Part shown: piece by piece, positions 1-6,838 of the stretch | How positions within the stretch are numbered: position 1 is the first letter of the stretch | How the letters are laid out: every line of letters starts with the position of its first letter | NCBI GenBank assembly: GCA_019636845.1 | Contig: JAHBWV010000001.1 | Coordinates: 310,001-374,000 of the forward strand | DNA: 64,000 nt | Direction: 5' to 3' | Source of the DNA: Phycisphaeraceae bacterium | GTDB lineage: Bacteria; Planctomycetota; Phycisphaerae; Phycisphaerales; UBA1924 | Program-made: the position numbers and the translations under genes | The notes under the pieces: model-generated | What the model was told of the DNA's origin: nothing | Database searches by the model: none | What the model saw: the letters and a program-made list of their open reading frames with translations, nothing else

Positions 1-329
1 GAGCGATCCGCGCGGATCTGCACGATGAGGTCGGGCGTGGTTGCGAGGGCTTCGCGGAGACGAGTCCGAAGACCGTCGGGGGTGAGCGACTCGCCGAAGA
101 CAATGATCGTGCTGTCGGCGGGGATGTTGACGATCACAACGCCGGGCTCGGGCGCGGGTGGGGACGCGACGGCGGGAGGAAGATCGAGCTGGCTGATCTG
201 GTCCGAGGCGAGTTTGCCGACGATGAGGAAGAAGACGATCATCACCATGACGACGTCGATGAGCGGCGTCACGTTGATGTGGCCGGAGGCGTGGGAGGCA
301 TGAGCGGCGTTGGAGGCGAGGGGCCTCAT
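1..329 (-). CDS. exbD: ExbD/TolR-type biopolymer transport protein, C-terminus cut by window edge
   Basis: Partial gene read leftward from an ATG at 327-329 and running off the left edge. The N-terminus contains N-V-T-P-L-I-D-V-V-M-V-M followed by a hydrophobic stretch (about residues 22-42), which is the ExbD/TolR single transmembrane helix. The aspartate falls at residue 25, the position of the proton-pathway aspartate of E. coli ExbD. A periplasmic domain follows (V-I-V-N-I-P, then L-R-E-A-L). The start overlaps the stop of the ExbB-type gene by 3 nt, so the two are surely translated together. Known of the family: ExbB/ExbD and TolQ/TolR energise outer-membrane processes with the proton gradient. 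Which partner (TonB or Tol-like) is served cannot be told here. Confidence 0.9.
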   Translation of the reverse strand, partial: MRPLASNAAHASHASGHINVTPLIDVVMVMIVFFLIVGKLASDQISQLDLPPAVASPPAPEPGVVIVNIPADSTIIVFGESLTPDGLRTRLREALATTPDLIVQIRADR

Positions 330-1066
330 GCGTTGCGGCCTGATGAACCTGCCGCGAGGCGATCAACGGCTTCGGCGCAGACGACGATGGCGCGGCCGAT
401 GGCGCGTTCGATGCGGGCGCGGAAGAACGCGGCAAAGGCGAGGGCCGGGATGGCAAGCATCAGGCCCAGCAGCGTGTGCATGAGGGCCTTGGAGATGCCG
501 AGCGAGAGTTCGGTGGGGGAGGCACGTCCTCCCGCGGCGGAGAGGGACGCAAAGGCGAGGATCATCCCCCAGACGGTGCCGGCAAGCCCGACGAGGGGCG
601 CGAGGTTGCCGATGATGGCGAGGGGCTCGACGCGGCGCGACCAGTGGGCGTGTGCCTCGGAGGCGCCGAGGTTGGCGGCTTCGTGCATGGCGTCGCGGCC
701 TGCTTGCTTCGCACCCAAGGCGGGGCGGAGGGTGTCGCCGATGAAGGTCTTGTCGTCGGCGATGGCGTGCTCGAGTTCGGCGAGGCGGTTGGCGCGGCAG
801 AGGTCGGCGATGCGGTCGAGGGATTTGGTCGGGGCGATGACGGCGGCTCGGACATCGAAGAGGTTGCGGACGATGATGGCGACGGCGGCGACGGAGCCGA
901 GGATGAGCACGATGCTGAAGAGGTCAAAGGACTGGATGAAGAGGGGCCAGAGGCCCATGACGATGGAGGTGGGCTCCGTGGTGGCCGCGGGCGCGCCGGT
1001 GGCGGGCGTGGACTGGGCGAGGCTGAGTGCGTGAAGGGAGTGGGCGATCGTGTGTGCGGCGTCCAT
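326..1066 (-). CDS. exbB: MotA/TolQ/ExbB proton channel family protein
   Basis: 246 residues from the ATG at 1064-1066; the open frame extends further upstream but that part is Pro/Arg-rich and does not look coding. Three hydrophobic segments are visible: about residues 45-70, about 150-180 with the family signature A-P-L-V-G-L-A-G-T-V-W-G-M-I, and a third starting I-S-K-A-L-M-H-T-L-L-G-L. This is the MotA_ExbB domain that forms the channel around ExbD. A short Ala/Thr-rich leader precedes the first helix. The stop overlaps the exbD start. The divergent M28 peptidase gene starts 80 bp away, so promoters for both should lie between 1067 and 1146. Confidence 0.92.
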   Translation of the reverse strand: MDAAHTIAHSLHALSLAQSTPATGAPAATTEPTSIVMGLWPLFIQSFDLFSIVLILGSVAAVAIIVRNLFDVRAAVIAPTKSLDRIADLCRANRLAELEHAIADDKTFIGDTLRPALGAKQAGRDAMHEAANLGASEAHAHWSRRVEPLAIIGNLAPLVGLAGTVWGMILAFASLSAAGGRASPTELSLGISKALMHTLLGLMLAIPALAFAAFFRARIERAIGRAIVVCAEAVDRLAAGSSGRNA

Positions 1067-1146
1067 GCGCGGGTCATGGTACGGGGAATGGGGGAGGGTT
1101 GCAGGAGCCGGTGCAACTGGTTCGTGCCGATTCCGGATACGTGGGA

Positions 1147-2190
1147 ATGATGAGGGGCATCCGTTGGATGGCGAGCGCGGCGGTTCTCTGGGTGGCGTGT
1201 GTCCCTGCTGCGAGGGCGCAGGGGCAGGCGGAGGGCGATGAAGGAGGTGAGTCGTTGCTTCCGGGGATCCCGTATCTGCATCTGGACCGGCCGCGGGTGG
1301 GCCCGCTGACTGAGCGTCACACGGCGCTCGCGGCGGAGTTGCGTCGGGATGTTGAGATGCTGGCGACGGACATCGGGCCGCGGGGGACGTTTGCGCCGGA
1401 GCGGTACGCGCTGGCGGCGGACTTTCTGATGGCATCGCTGAAGAAGGCGGGGTATGAGCCCAGGAAGATCGAGGTCGAGTGTCACCTCGGGCCGTCGTTC
1501 AACATCGAGGCGATCCTGCCGGGGACGGAGCATCCGGAGCGGGTGATCGTGATCGGGGCGCACTACGACAGTGTCGAGGGGTGTCCGGCGGCGAACGACA
1601 ACGCGAGCGGTGTGGCGGGTGTACTGGCGATGGCACGCGCGCTGCGGGAGACTCCTCATGCGTACACGATCAGGTTCATGCTGTATGCGAATGAGGAGCC
1701 GCCGCACTTCAACTTCAATGGGATGGGGAGCCAGATCGACGCCGCGTCGTGCATGAAGGCGGGCATGGACATTCGCGCGATGTTCTGTCTGGAGACGATC
1801 GGGTGCTATCGCGCGGAGAAGAAGTCGCAGACGTGGCCGAACGATGTGCTCGCGGCGGTTTTGCCATCGACGGGGGACTTCATCGCGTTTGTGGGGATGG
1901 AGGGGAGCAAGCCGGCGGTGAGGGCGTGCGCGGAGGCGTTTACACGGACGGGGGCGTTTCCGTTGTTGGCGGCGTCGGTGCCGCCGAAGATCCAGATGGC
2001 GATGTGGTCGGACCACCGGGGGTACGACGAAGCGGGGTACCCGGCGTTCATGGTGACGGACACCGCGCCGCTTCGTTATCCGCACTATCACAAGGCGACC
2101 GACACGGCGGAGAAGCTGGATTATGACTCGATGGCGCGGGTGGTGGAGGGGTTGATCGGGATGATGCGGGATCGGGAGATGAGGCCGTGA
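1147..2190 (+). CDS. Secreted M28-family zinc aminopeptidase
   Basis: 347 residues from the ATG-ATG at 1147; upstream in-frame codons are ignored because a clear signal peptide (M-M-R-G-I-R-W-M-A-S-A..., cleavage near A-R-A-Q) begins here. Peptidase_M28 zinc ligands are visible: His139 and Asp141-Ser in G-A-H-Y-D-S, Asp151 in A-N-D-N-A-S-G, the Glu183-Glu184 pair in Y-A-N-E-E-P, and a C-terminal H-Y-H (His313/His315) before K-A-T-D-T. This order is that of M28 di-zinc aminopeptidases. It should trim peptides outside the cytoplasm; the natural substrate is unknown. It is transcribed away from the ExbB/ExbD pair and is followed by a repeat-rich stretch with no gene until 2416. Confidence 0.93.
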   Translation: MMRGIRWMASAAVLWVACVPAARAQGQAEGDEGGESLLPGIPYLHLDRPRVGPLTERHTALAAELRRDVEMLATDIGPRGTFAPERYALAADFLMASLKKAGYEPRKIEVECHLGPSFNIEAILPGTEHPERVIVIGAHYDSVEGCPAANDNASGVAGVLAMARALRETPHAYTIRFMLYANEEPPHFNFNGMGSQIDAASCMKAGMDIRAMFCLETIGCYRAEKKSQTWPNDVLAAVLPSTGDFIAFVGMEGSKPAVRACAEAFTRTGAFPLLAASVPPKIQMAMWSDHRGYDEAGYPAFMVTDTAPLRYPHYHKATDTAEKLDYDSMARVVEGLIGMMRDREMRP

Positions 2191-2221
2191 GGGGACTGCT
2201 GGGAGGCAACGGTAAAGACGC

Positions 2222-2271
2222 GTCGCCTTCGGCGACTGCAAGGCGTTTTAAGGAGGCCGCTTCGCGGCGAG
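2222..2271 (+). repeat. REP-like two-hairpin repeat, copy A
   Basis: Begins with the small palindrome gtcgcc-ttc-ggcgac, continues with tgcaaggcgtttt-aagga and ends with a second small hairpin (ccgc-ttc-gcgg). The same layout recurs at 2344, 2409 and 5625. It starts 32 bp after the stop of the M28 gene. The 2191-2415 stretch holds nothing else I can name; it is G/C-rich and in part imperfectly repeated. Confidence 0.6.
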
Positions 2272-2343
2272 CTTATCCGGTGGCTGGCTCGCGTTGCTCG
2301 CTGCGCCACCGGCAATGGTCGTGCGCCCTGCGGGCGGGGCGGC

Positions 2344-2393
2344 GTCGCCTTCGGCGACGAGAAGGCATTTAAAGGATGCGATGCGCGGGGGCT
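2344..2393 (+). repeat. REP-like repeat, copy B (diverged)
   Basis: Same head palindrome as copy A (gtcgcc-ttc-ggcgac), then gagaaggcatttaaagga. The second hairpin is degraded. The distance from copy A is about 122 bp, so A and B could stem from a local duplication. Confidence 0.5.
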
Positions 2394-2408
2394 GTTCCGA
2401 GGGTCGCG

Positions 2409-2458
2409 GTCGCGTTTGGCGACGTCAACGCGTTCTGAGGAAGCGCCCTTCGGTCGGG
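2409..2458 (+). repeat. REP-like repeat, copy C, inside the 5' end of the HAF-repeat frame
   Basis: Starts gtcgc-gttt-ggcgac, then gtcaacgcgtt, and ends ggaagcgcccttcgg, which matches copy D at 5625-5674 over most of its length. Because it lies at the TTG start region of the following open frame, the first residues of that frame (about 14 codons) come from repeat sequence and not from an ancestral protein start. Confidence 0.5.
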
Positions 2459-3030
2459 ATTTCCGGGGGTGTCGCATCGGCGAAGCGCCGTGCTCCACGC
2501 CCGGCGGCATTTTCCGCTGGACGGAGCCCGATGGAATGCAACGGATCGGCTCGCTAGCCGACGAGTATCGGATGGGCAGCGCATTCGCTATCAGCGCGGA
2601 CGGCTCGATCGTCGGCGGAAGTGGGTCTGGTCCCGGGGGATCTGGTCCCGCGATCTGGACGGAAGCCGAGGGCGTTACGATGCTCGGCCCGCTCCCCGCA
2701 GGCACATACAGCGGCCGTGTGTACGAGATGTCAGCGGATGCCGGTGTGCTCGGCATCAACGCCGTCCAGTCTGGCACCGGGCGTGGGATCGCGGTGCTCT
2801 GGACACCGGAATGGGGGCAGGAACTGCTGATCGACGTGCTCACACAACGCTGCGGGCTGGACCTGACGGGCTGGCGCCTCTCGGAGATCGGCGGCATCTC
2901 GGCGGATGGAAAGACCATTGTCGGGACGGGCGTTCACAACGGCTTCACGGAGGCGTTCGTTGCGGTGATTCCCGCGCCGGGTGTGGTTGCGCCGTTTGTG
3001 ATGCTGGCGTGGAGAAGGCGGAGACGGTGA
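2416..3030 (+). CDS. HAF-repeat, PEP-CTERM-like protein remnant (5'-truncated)
   Basis: Open frame of 204 codons from a TTG inside repeat copy C. From about residue 30 the protein shows HAF-type units: A-F-A-I-S-A-D-G-S-I-V-G-G, A-I-W-T-E-A-E-G, A-V-L-W-T-P-E, then G-I-S-A-D-G-K-T-I-V-G-T-G. It ends in I-P-A-P-G-V-V-A-P-F-V-M-L-A-W-R-R-R-R-R, a short hydrophobic tail with basic cap like PEP-CTERM sorting tails. HAF proteins normally have a signal peptide and more repeats; both are missing and the start is in repeat DNA. I infer that only the 3' end of an exported protein gene survived. It may still be expressed, but without a signal peptide it would not be exported. Confidence 0.5.
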   Translation: MATSTRSEEAPFGRDFRGCRIGEAPCSTPGGIFRWTEPDGMQRIGSLADEYRMGSAFAISADGSIVGGSGSGPGGSGPAIWTEAEGVTMLGPLPAGTYSGRVYEMSADAGVLGINAVQSGTGRGIAVLWTPEWGQELLIDVLTQRCGLDLTGWRLSEIGGISADGKTIVGTGVHNGFTEAFVAVIPAPGVVAPFVMLAWRRRRR

Positions 3031-3041
3031 GGGTGCGGTGG

Positions 3042-3194
3042 TTTCTCGTCGTTCAGCGCGCCGAACTGGTTCCGCCAGCGGTGGAAGGTCTGCTCGCTGA
3101 CGCCCAGCGCCACGCTTTGGCCCGCCGCCAGCATGGCGTCGGCCTCACGCAGCTTGCTCACGATCTGCTCCGCCGAATGCCTTGTCCGCTTCAT
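3042..3194 (-). mobile_element. IS3-family orfA (transposase helix-turn-helix) fragment
   Basis: Reading leftward from the ATG at 3192-3194, the first about 45 residues are a typical IS3 OrfA: K-R-T-R-H-S-A-E-Q-I-V-S-K-L-R-E-A-D, then G-V-S-E-Q-T-F-H-R-W-R-N-Q. About five residues expected between G-Q-S-V-A and L-G-V-S are absent (in-frame deletion), and similarity stops after the R-W-R-N-Q-F-G segment, only a few bases from the end of the HAF remnant. No orfB and no terminal inverted repeats are seen. The bases 3195-3397 beyond it contain nothing I recognise. A dead insertion-sequence scar. Confidence 0.75.
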
Positions 3195-3397
3195 GGTCCA
3201 GAGTCTCCGGGGCCGTGCCGCGGCCCGACGGGACTCTCATAGTTGGTGGTTCAGGATTCGGGGGGCAGGTCAGGGTCGCGTCGTGTGCCGGCAGCGGCTC
3301 GGCGGCGTGCTCAAGCATTACCACCGAAGGGCGGCGTGAGGAGCCGTGAAGCACAGAGGTTGGTGGCGGATGAGGTTTCTGAACAGGATAATGCAAC

Positions 3398-4189
3398 TTA
3401 TTCAAATCGCATCCTGGTTCGACTAAGCTCTATGTATGCCGCGATGCACATCATAGCAAACACAAAAACGCACAATGGCAGAATGATCAGGAACATCTGT
3501 CCAACGGCACATCCACCAAACATTAACCACATTGTACATAGTACAAATATGGCACCATGTTTGTGCATACTCGCGCCATAGCGAAGGAGAAATGCATGAT
3601 TGTGGCGGCGAACTCGACATAGCACGTCACGAACCAGGTATGCCGACGCGCTCACTGCAATAAGTAATGATGTCATCGTGGCTGTATCAAGTATGGCATA
3701 TAGCACATCGCTTTGCGCGATGCCATTGCGCAGTACAACTTTTGCCCAAATCGCACACGCTATTTCTAATGTGATGCCGATACAGGCAACAAAGGCCGTA
3801 TTGTAGTAGATCACTCGTTGGTCACGCGTCGGTTCTGTTCGCGCAACAATGCGAGCGATAGTGATAGCCGACACCGCGACAACAGCACAACATACAAGAC
3901 CGACTCCGATTATCACAAATGCTTGGAACGAATTGAGTTGGCCCGCCGTCTTCGGCCATACAAAAAATATTGATGCTACTTGACCACATTGGGCACCCGC
4001 AGTGCAAAGTAATAAACACCGAAGGATATCTATGTTTTTGCGTCCCGGTCGAGTCGTAGATGCTCGCGATATTGTCGGCATATCGCGGCCGCACTCTGGA
4101 CAAGAATTCGCAGTCCCTGCAATGCCTGTCAGATCGTATCCGCAGGCTTCACACTGGATCAACCACGCGTTCGGCGCATTAGGATTCAT
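3398..4189 (-). CDS. GC-poor zinc-ribbon multi-pass membrane protein; candidate partner of the RHS tip
   Basis: 263 residues. The N-terminus has two C-x-x-C pairs (Cys13/16 and Cys30/33) in the form C-E-A-C-G-Y-D-L-T-G ... C-P-E-C-G-R, a small zinc ribbon common at the start of Planctomycetota membrane proteins (family knowledge). About five to six hydrophobic helices follow between residues 50 and 255. The gene is about 45% GC while the genome is near 65%, and it begins 23 bp after the stop of the RHS gene on the same strand. Position and base composition fit an immunity or accessory gene acquired with the RHS tip, but the zinc-ribbon start also fits an unrelated resident family. No function can be assigned. 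Confidence 0.7.
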   Translation of the reverse strand: MNPNAPNAWLIQCEACGYDLTGIAGTANSCPECGRDMPTISRASTTRPGRKNIDILRCLLLCTAGAQCGQVASIFFVWPKTAGQLNSFQAFVIIGVGLVCCAVVAVSAITIARIVARTEPTRDQRVIYYNTAFVACIGITLEIACAIWAKVVLRNGIAQSDVLYAILDTATMTSLLIAVSASAYLVRDVLCRVRRHNHAFLLRYGASMHKHGAIFVLCTMWLMFGGCAVGQMFLIILPLCVFVFAMMCIAAYIELSRTRMRFE

Positions 4190-4212
4190 ATGAATAATGG
4201 CGATGGATAGGC

Positions 4213-5568
4213 TTAACCTGGAGGGACTGTCGCGTTGTACGACCCGATGTGCATCATGGGAGCAATCGTTGATGGTGCCGTAAATAGGAAGCCAATAAAG
4301 TCACTCGTGGATGGGATCCTGGCATTTGTTCGCCGTCCTCCGATATACACATTTATTGCCGGGAAAATCGTTGCTTCGGTTCTTATTGTTACAGAACCGT
4401 TGCAACACATGCGATACGTAATGCGAGTACTTACAAATGGAGGTGCCCCTCCAGTCAACTTGCGACCCACGAGTGCGCCGATACCGCCAACGCGAGACGC
4501 GGATTCTGCTACAATTGTTACGCAGGAACGTGTCTTAGAACGCTGTACTGTATTCCCCCGTAATGTTGGGTGCCAAGCAGCAGCGCTTACGAGTGAAGAT
4601 GGCCGGTAGTGCGTGTAGCCAGCATCTGAACCGCGACTCGCGAGCTTGTACACCTTTCCATTGCCGACGTCTTCGAGTGAACCGCAGTCACAAAATATTA
4701 TGGGTTGAAAGTAAAGATAACCACGATGAGTCGTGCTGCCCCAAAGAGCAGGGCCGTCAGTGGGGGACAGATATGGTGGAGGAGGAGGGTCTGCGCTGTT
4801 GAGAAACCCTTTAAGCATAAACCATGAATCGCTCCTCCACGATGTGCCGGTATTGGCTACCGCATCTGTATATTCCTCTAAATCAAAGCGAGGCACCCAA
4901 CGAATGGCCGCGGCTTCAGGTCCGACATAGGCTTCAAGACCAAGAGGATCGACATAGTTCATCAGCGAGTTCTGCACGGTGACATACATGTTAAGTCCAT
5001 CTTGTTCCTCAATCGGATCCCTGCTCAGCCACCTGCCCATCCCTGTGCTGTAGTAGCGGTAGCCGTAGTAGTAGAGGCCCGACTCCGAGTCGTTGTACTT
5101 GGTGCTGAAGCGGAAGGGGTTGATGCCGGCGTAGGAGCCGCGGACGGTCAGGGCCTCGCCGAAGGGGCCGTACTCGTACCCCGCGATGAGCGCGCCCGTG
5201 GCGTCGCGCAGGGTCATCACGTTGCCGTTCCCGTCCATGCTGACGCGGTGGATCGGGCCGCCATCGCCATCCTGCTCGAAGAGGAGGCCGCCGACTCCTC
5301 CCGCGCCTTGCTCCGAGCCGGAGAGGTCCAGCCCCCACGCGTATGTGCGGACGATCTCGTCCTCGCCATCGAGTTCGGCCGTGAGGTTCCAGCCGTCCCA
5401 GACGAACTTGGTGACGGAGATCAGCTCCCACTGCGGCACGGGCGTGCCGCCGGAGCCGGGTGACTCGAGCTGTCCCTCCATGAGCCCGCCGCCGCCGCCT
5501 TCGAGGAGCATCACGCCTTCGAGCGGCTCGAACTCGATCACGGTGGTTGAGGAGTCGAAGGGCTTCAT
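4213..5568 (-). CDS. Orphan RHS-repeat core with GC-poor variable C-terminal tip
   Basis: 451 residues. Residues 55-211 are the RHS-associated core: W-D-G-W-N-L-T-A-E-L, G-N-G-N-V-M-T-L, Y-E-Y-G-P-F-G-E, N-P-F-R-F-S-T-K-Y, L-Y-Y-Y-G-Y-R-Y-Y, G-R-W-L-S-R-D-P-I-E-E and the terminal D-P-L-G-L. The long YD-repeat shell that normally precedes this is absent; instead there is a Glu/Gly-rich start. After the core (residues 212-451) the sequence is unrelated to known folds that I recognise, and the DNA switches from about 65% to about 45% GC near 5010. Family knowledge: RHS proteins carry exchangeable toxin tips cut off at the core. This copy looks like a displaced tip cassette. Its C-terminal region contains several Cys residues but no toxin motif I can name. 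Confidence 0.85.
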   Translation of the reverse strand: MKPFDSSTTVIEFEPLEGVMLLEGGGGGLMEGQLESPGSGGTPVPQWELISVTKFVWDGWNLTAELDGEDEIVRTYAWGLDLSGSEQGAGGVGGLLFEQDGDGGPIHRVSMDGNGNVMTLRDATGALIAGYEYGPFGEALTVRGSYAGINPFRFSTKYNDSESGLYYYGYRYYSTGMGRWLSRDPIEEQDGLNMYVTVQNSLMNYVDPLGLEAYVGPEAAAIRWVPRFDLEEYTDAVANTGTSWRSDSWFMLKGFLNSADPPPPPYLSPTDGPALWGSTTHRGYLYFQPIIFCDCGSLEDVGNGKVYKLASRGSDAGYTHYRPSSLVSAAAWHPTLRGNTVQRSKTRSCVTIVAESASRVGGIGALVGRKLTGGAPPFVSTRITYRMCCNGSVTIRTEATIFPAINVYIGGRRTNARIPSTSDFIGFLFTAPSTIAPMMHIGSYNATVPPG

Positions 5569-5912
5569 GGAGTCTCTTGAATGACATGGTACATGAACCG
5601 GTGTCTCGGCGGGTGGGAAGAAGGGTCGCCTTTGGCGACTGCAAGGCGTTTAAAGGAAGCGCCCTTCGGGCGGGCTTGAACCCAGCCCTCACGGGGTGGG
5701 CTGTAGTCTGTCGGCACTGCGTGCCAGGAGAGATGCGGCGAAGAGCACTGGCTGGCAAGCAGCCAGTGGCATGGGAGGCGTGGGCTTTGGCGACGGGGGG
5801 GTGGGATGGGCTTGTTGCGGGCTGGATACCTACGCTTTCCGCTCGATTTGTCGGGATCAGATTCTCATCACCTGGCGGGCGTGCGTCATGGCCCGCAACA
5901 ACGAGGGACCCT
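5569..5912. other. Divergent intergenic region between RHS gene and FKBP gene
   Basis: 344 bp. Contains repeat copy D near its RHS end. The remainder (5675-5912) shows no convincing gene or promoter; an open frame runs through into the FKBP gene but lacks family features. The FKBP ribosome-binding site (gaggga) lies at its right end. Confidence 0.5.
5625..5674 (+). repeat. REP-like two-hairpin repeat, copy D
   Basis: gtcgcc-ttt-ggcgac, then tgcaaggcgtttaaagga, then a second hairpin of cgccc-tt-cgggcg. Best preserved copy. It sits just upstream of the RHS gene start, whereas copies A to C lie beyond the opposite end of the GC-poor island, so the island is bracketed by the repeat family. Confidence 0.6.
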
Positions 5913-6743
5913 ATGCGCAGCACGTTCGCACTCATTTCCGCACTCGCGTTGTCTTTGGCCGCTCCGGCAATGGCTCAGGATGCCCAGCCGGAGATGTCCG
6001 AGGAGCAGCTTCGCCAATTGATCGAGGCCGCGATGGCCCAGCAGCGTCCGCAGCCGATTCCGGTGCCCGAGGGCGAGGTTGTGAATCGCCAGGAGCTTGA
6101 GGGCGGACTGATCGTCGAGGACATCAAGATCGGCGAGGGCTTTGAGATCAAGCCGGGCGGGGTTGTGGTGGCCCACTACCACGGGACGCTGAAGGATGGC
6201 GGCAGCGTTTTCGATTCATCGTTCGAGCGGGGGGAGCCGGTCGCGTTCCCGTTGAACGGCGTGATTCAAGGGTGGGGGAAGGGTGTTCCGGGGATGAGGG
6301 TCGGCGGCGTGCGCCGGCTGACGATTCCGTCCGCGATGGCGTACGGGGCGCAGGGCGCGGGCTCTGACATCCCGCCGAATGCGGACCTGGTCTTTGTGAT
6401 TCAGATGGTCGATGCGTTGCAGGTTGAGGATCTAGAGATCGGGGAGGGTGGAGCCGCGACGTTTGATTGCGTGCCGGTGACGACGCATGTCGTGAAGGAC
6501 GCGTCGGGTGCGGTGGTCTCTGAGGCGACGATGGAGAACCCGTACATCTGGATCCCGGGCGAGTTCAACGCGTTGCAGTTCGGCGTGGATGGAATGCGCG
6601 TGGGCGGGACGCGGAGACTCAAGGTGCCGTCGCAGATGGCGTTCATACCGCCCCAGTTCGGATCGAATATCCCGCAGAATGTGCCGCTGACAATCGAGTT
6701 GAAGCTTGTGGCCGTGCGGAACCTGGGCATGCCCGAGCAGTGA
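5913..6743 (+). CDS. Secreted tandem FKBP-type peptidyl-prolyl isomerase
   Basis: 276 residues from the ATG at 5913, chosen for the gaggga ribosome-binding site just upstream and the signal peptide (M-R-S-T-F-A-L-I-S-A-L..., cleavage after A-P-A-M-A-Q). After a Gln/Pro linker, residues about 60-165 form an FKBP domain: V-V-A-H-Y-H-G-T-L-K-D-G, S-F-E-R-G-E-P-V-A-F-P-L, V-I-Q-G-W-G-K-G-V-P-G-M, P-P-N-A-D-L-V-F-V-I. Residues about 170-276 repeat the pattern in degenerate form (G-V-D-G-M-R-V-G-G-T-R-R-L, then S-N-I-P-Q-N-V-P-L-T), lacking the Y-H-G region, so the second copy is probably not catalytic. It should assist folding of exported proteins. A hairpin terminator follows at 6781. Confidence 0.93.
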   Translation: MRSTFALISALALSLAAPAMAQDAQPEMSEEQLRQLIEAAMAQQRPQPIPVPEGEVVNRQELEGGLIVEDIKIGEGFEIKPGGVVVAHYHGTLKDGGSVFDSSFERGEPVAFPLNGVIQGWGKGVPGMRVGGVRRLTIPSAMAYGAQGAGSDIPPNADLVFVIQMVDALQVEDLEIGEGGAATFDCVPVTTHVVKDASGAVVSEATMENPYIWIPGEFNALQFGVDGMRVGGTRRLKVPSQMAFIPPQFGSNIPQNVPLTIELKLVAVRNLGMPEQ

Positions 6744-6780
6744 TCCGTTCTGGTCGGGAGTTGCTATTGAGTGAATCAAG

Positions 6781-6815
6781 CGGGCGTCGGCGTTGAATGA
6801 CGGCGACGCCCGTTT
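6781..6815 (+). terminator. Rho-independent-like terminator after FKBP gene
   Basis: cgggcgtcg (6781-6789) pairs with cgacgcccg (6804-6812) across a 14-nt loop, extendable by a wobble pair and two A-T pairs, followed by a short T run. It lies between the FKBP stop and the esterase start. Confidence 0.65.
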
Positions 6816-6838
6816 CGCGCCGGTCGAGAGGAGCAGCG

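Noticed and set aside
562..2241. 559-codon leftward open frame across the M28 peptidase
   Set aside because: Arg/Pro/His-rich composition without any motif; it is the shadow of high-GC coding sequence.
5547..5912. 122-codon N-terminal extension of the FKBP protein
   Set aside because: It includes repeat copy D and lacks domain features; the signal peptide and ribosome-binding site are at 5913.
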